From contig JAEPRB010000605.1 of assembly GCA_016758965.1 (NCBI GenBank), positions 1-11,595 on the forward strand: 11,595 bases of DNA, in the 5' to 3' direction. The DNA is from Circinella minor. Taxonomy: Eukaryota > Mucoromycota > Mucoromycetes > Mucorales > Lichtheimiaceae. The translations under genes were made by a program, and so were the position numbers. Shown here piece after piece: positions 8,903 through 11,595 of the stretch; position 1 is the stretch's first letter, and each line of letters starts with the position of its first letter. Below the pieces are notes generated by a model. The model had not been told where the DNA came from, ran no database searches, and saw nothing but the letters and a program-made list of their open reading frames with translations.

Positions 8903-9003
8903 TGTTGTTAGAATATAAAGTGAGATGTGTGAAGTATAAATTTAAGTAGAGAAAAAAAAAGGAGAGAAAAAAAGTGGGAAAAAAAGCTGAGGAGAAACAA
9001 AAC
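8903..9003 (-). promoter_or_regulatory. Short pyrimidine-rich leader/promoter of the accessory gene
   Basis: These 101 bp separate the transposase stop (TAA 9006-9004) from the next ATG (8902). Read on the minus strand they are nearly all C and T for about 60 bases (visible as GA-rich runs on the plus strand), then AT-rich with TTTATA-like stretches and ACAACA just before the ATG. CT-rich blocks near the start site are common in fungal promoters and 5' leaders. The stretch is too short for a clear separate promoter, so read-through from the transposase transcript is also possible. Confidence 0.4.
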
Positions 9004-11424
9004 TTAATACAAATCGGTCAGTAAACCCAGTTCTTCATTTTGCATAACTTTCGTTTCGGGCCAAACAATGTATCTTCTATTGGAAGTTGCTGTATAAACT
9101 GGTGCAATGGAATATATATCACCAACAGAAACAACAATATGTTTATAGTTAGCTAATTTTTTCGTATATGGAATCCCATCGACAGATAAATTTACTTCCC
9201 ATATTTTAATAAGTCCAAGTAATCTGGTAAGGCCTCCTTGACTGTGTCGAAAGTAAAAAATTACTTCACCAAAGTAATGTCTTGGTTTTCTTTTTATCTC
9301 ATGTCTTCTCTTGCACTTGTCTACATCTATCACCATTAATACGTAAAAGTCATCACATCTGGTATCTGCACGCTCTCGATATGAGCTTCCAATTATGTCT
9401 TTCGAGCTGATGAATAAACGGGCTCCAGCCTCGATAAAGGGGTTAATGTTTCCCAAATTGTTCAAGTGTACGTTCCAATAATCATTCAGTAGCTTGTTAA
9501 GGTTATACTGCGTATAATCATCGATGAGTCCGTTCCAAAGAGGTGGCCATACTTCAGGCGCATTGCAATCAGCTAAATCTGTAAGTACTTTTTTAGTTGT
9601 ACTTGTTACCTGGGTATGGAGCCTATCCGTAAAGCGCTTGGCGGCAAGATCAAGCATAACATTTCCGGCGTTAATTCCTGGAGCAGATGGGGATCTAACT
9701 TTTCGTTTAATTTCACCTAAAGCTCTTTCATTAGAGAAAGCAGAGTACATCTGTGGTGGACCCATTGCAAGTGTAATTTCTTTCAGGTGACGAAGGTAAT
9801 GCTGATTTATAGTGAAGATCTTTTCGTTGATATTCCCAATGTTAACTTGTTGGACAAGGAACTGAAGCCATTTCCAAACATACTGTATATATCCAACTTC
9901 CGCAAATCACTGCTTGTAATAACTTTTTGGAATACAATGGTGTATACGTGTGTTAGTCCAATCACTGCTTCTCTCGCTCCAGGGTCTTTGATGTGTTCGA
10001 TGATTATTGTTGGAGTTACATATAGCATCATATTAATCCATTCAATAGATTTCAAGCCTTTCTTTTTGAATAAATTTTTTGTACATGCGTCAAGTGAAGA
10101 GGGAATTGTCCACTTTGAATCCGTAATTGCTTTACCTATTTGCGTCCTAATACTGGTTTTTAAAAAAAGTGGGTTATCTTTCTTACCAAATGCACCACAT
10201 ATAATTTTCCATAGCTGTTTAGCTACACCAGAAAGTAAATGCATGATATCGAGTCCAAAAAATTCACACCCTTTAAAGCTTCTGAGTTTGGCAAACTCTG
10301 ATTTAGATCGGATGCCAAACCGCTTTTCACCCTTCTTGAGTTTCTTTTTCGTAAATACAGATAATGGCCTTTGCTTCGGGATTGGATAGCGCTTTGCCTT
10401 GAAATACATTCCACGTGATAAGACCGATTCCCCTTTTATAATACAAAGTCTACACCCATATCTTAAATTGAGAATATAAAAATAATAATGCGGCTACAAA
10501 TTTCACTTTTTTTTAGTTGTAACATATGAAATGAATTTTGAGAGATGCCTTGAATTATGGCCTTGGTGAAGCATTATCTTAGCTGTTGCTGGGATATCGC
10601 CCGTTCCTATTATTATCATATTAGTAATTCTAGTAACCACAAGAAAATATTAAGTTATGTATTTGAAAAACTCTTATCGTCATTTTTCATCAATGTGTAT
10701 ATATACCTAATAAAAGATGTAAGTGTACATGATATATAACTCCATCATCACCTTCGACATCTATACCAATCTCTTGAGCATCTTCTAGTTCTTTCAACAT
10801 CGGTTTCAGAAATGATATCAGGTCTTTCGGTTCGTGCGGGCCAGGTATAATCGCCAACTGAATCATTCGGTCGTTTTCATAGCGGATAAGAGGTGATAGA
10901 TTCAAAACAACGAGATTTATAATGGTTAACTGGTGATTCTTAGCCGTAAACCCGTCGTTATACAATAATAAAGCAACATCAAGATCATTTTTAAAAAGAC
11001 CTTCTTCTCGTAACTGGTGGTACACGCTCCCATCATATACGTCACTGTAAATCCCTTCTGAAGCTATGGAATTGAAATTTGCCTGATACATAAGTTCCTC
11101 CCGTGTTGTTTCATCCCGAATAAGTAGAGCAATCTGCTCTTTAAGAGGTAACTGCATCATTGTCGAATGTGGTATTAAATTACTAGTGGTACCATCCCTG
11201 TTACGCTTTTTTTTATTGTATCTCGGCTCACCACAGTGCTTGCAGCGTTTTCTTTTACTATCAGGCATGAACATCATACATCCGTTATTACACATGTCGT
11301 ACTTTATTGGTCGAACAGGATATTCTTTTTCAATCAACAACGATCTTGCTTGTTTATACAGTAAGTATTCGCTAAACCGGTACTCGTTAAACCGGTATTT
11401 CGCTAAACCGGTAGTGTCTCTCAA
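9004..11424 (-). CDS. Tnp2/Plavaka-like (CACTA-related, KDZ-type) DNA transposase, N terminus unresolved, frame broken once
   Basis: Cut-and-paste transposase; about 743 residues visible. Exons: 11424-10707, 10606-10549, 10461-9004. Intron 1 (10706-10607, 100 nt) is GT-AG with TACTAAT. Intron 2 (10548-10462, 87 nt) appears to be GC-AG. In order: a zinc-ribbon-like block (CNNGC ... CKHC, near 11300-11225), the LYNDGF motif with the likely first catalytic Asp, IIPGPHEPKDLISFL, TGDIPATAK (middle exon), GCRLC, a second Asp motif GLDIMHLL (about 10250), FTINQHYLRHL and GPPQMYSAFSNER with the likely catalytic Glu. These match fungal Tnp2-type transposases. Before about 9890 the protein reads in one frame and after it in another, through a frameshift or a 38-nt intron. 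Upstream of 11424 is an in-frame stop. No ATG occurs before the zinc ribbon, so an earlier exon is missing, off-window or lost. Family placement is sure to the Tnp2/KDZ group; the exact subfamily is not. Confidence 0.8.
9810..9906 (-). other. Frame change inside the transposase (frameshift or micro-intron)
   Basis: The upstream frame (ending ITSSDLRKLDIYS...) stops at 9809-9807. The downstream frame opens after TGA at 9909-9907 and reads VWKWLQFLVQQVNI, then FTINQHYLRHL, a convincing family sequence. The switch therefore lies in 9906-9810. The simplest site is the TATATAT run at 9886-9892, where gain of two bases or loss of one restores one frame. Alternatively a 38-nt intron (9883-9846, donor GTATGT, acceptor AAG) also restores the frame, but it would be unusually short and would remove the WKWLQFL helix. 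Confidence 0.65.
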
Positions 11425-11502
11425 TTATTTTTTATATACTTAGTAAAATACCGGTAATTCCCTAAACTGGTATCCGGTGAACCTTTCCAAATATTTACCG
11501 GA
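11368..11502 (-). repeat. Cluster of CTAAACCGGTA repeats at the transposase 5' end
   Basis: Three clean copies of TCGCTAAACCGGTA type lie at 11368-11382, 11383-11397 and 11398-11413, 15-16 bp apart. Degenerate copies follow: CCGGTA at 11451-11456, CCTAAACTGGTA at 11461-11472 with TCCGGT next to it, and TACCGG ending near 11502. Read on the minus strand the clean copies encode YRFSE/YRFNE repeats at the start of the open frame, so part of the apparent transposase N terminus may really be non-coding repeat. Possible roles are subterminal binding sites or an intron with repeats. Confidence 0.65.
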
Positions 11503-11595
11503 GTTATATTAGTCTTTTTTCCTTATATATATATATATGTGTGTGTGTATATAGATAATATTAATTTTTTTATTGGTTCTGTGATCAAATCGGAT
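11425..11595. other. AT-rich right flank with TA/TG microsatellite
   Basis: This holds degenerate CCGGTA repeats (to about 11502), then a TA run joined to a TG run (11524-11548), then AT-rich sequence to the window edge. No exon for the missing transposase N terminus can be recognised on the minus strand. If one exists it must be further right or very short. Confidence 0.5.

Larger units (their letters stand above)
7468..11502 (-). mobile_element. Candidate two-gene CACTA/Plavaka-like DNA transposon (borders unknown)
   Basis: A Tnp2-type transposase and a charged coiled-coil protein are co-oriented with about 100 bp between them. A cluster of short repeats sits beyond the transposase 5' end. 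Plant CACTA elements likewise carry a transposase (TNPD) and a small DNA-binding protein (TNPA) that binds subterminal repeats; the parallel is an inference. I found no terminal inverted repeats or target duplication in the window, and the CCGGTA motif does not recur at the left. The stated limits are gene and repeat limits, not element ends. Confidence 0.45.

Noticed and set aside
9787..10389. Plus-strand open frame of 200 codons
   Set aside because: It is antisense to the transposase exon that carries GLDIMHLL and other family motifs.

Overview
The window looks like nuclear DNA from an early-diverging fungus, most likely Mucoromycota (Mucorales-like). The signs are AT-rich intergenic DNA, short introns (73-100 nt) with GT-AG ends and TACTAAC-type branch sites, and two transposon families typical of such genomes. 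The placement rests on gene style and family resemblance only. No host housekeeping gene is visible.

Left part (1-4613, + strand): the 3' three quarters of a Ty3/gypsy LTR retrotransposon. Gag enters from the left edge and ends at 729 after a CCHC zinc knuckle. Pol continues in the -1 frame (protease, reverse transcriptase, RNase H, integrase) to 4235. The gag-pol junction carries an in-frame slippery heptamer (G GGA AAA, 702-708), followed 6 nt later by a stem-loop that may form a pseudoknot. Pol has two in-frame stops (2073-2075 and 2229-2231), so this copy is probably dead. A polypurine tract leads into a 386-bp 3' LTR (4228-4613) bounded by TGTCGTA...TACGACA. The 5' LTR lies outside the window.

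Middle part (4614-7467): about 2.85 kb of AT-rich DNA with no gene I can defend. It holds a near-perfect 15+8 bp hairpin inside a cluster of TTTGAG motifs (4709-4916), a degenerate ~50-bp tandem repeat (5443-5640), inverted repeats (6875-6963) and a 43-bp tandem repeat (7141-7270).

Right part (7468-11595, - strand): a Tnp2/Plavaka-like (CACTA-related, KDZ-type) DNA transposase spread over at least three exons (11424 to 9004). The frame changes once inside the last exon, through either a frameshift or a 38-nt micro-intron. About 100 bp downstream, on the same strand, is a second gene (8902 to 7468). I resolve it into three exons encoding 427 aa: a coiled-coil N terminus, an unrecognised middle, a Ser/Asp repeat tract and a basic tail. 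Its position and charge pattern make it a candidate accessory protein of the transposon, by analogy with TNPA of plant CACTA elements. At the transposase 5' end sits a cluster of CTAAACCGGTA repeats (11368-11502) that could be subterminal transposase-binding repeats. No matching left end is visible, so the element's borders are unknown.

The most promising item is the two-gene DNA transposon with its repeat cluster. The best-resolved regulatory item is the -1 frameshift signal.
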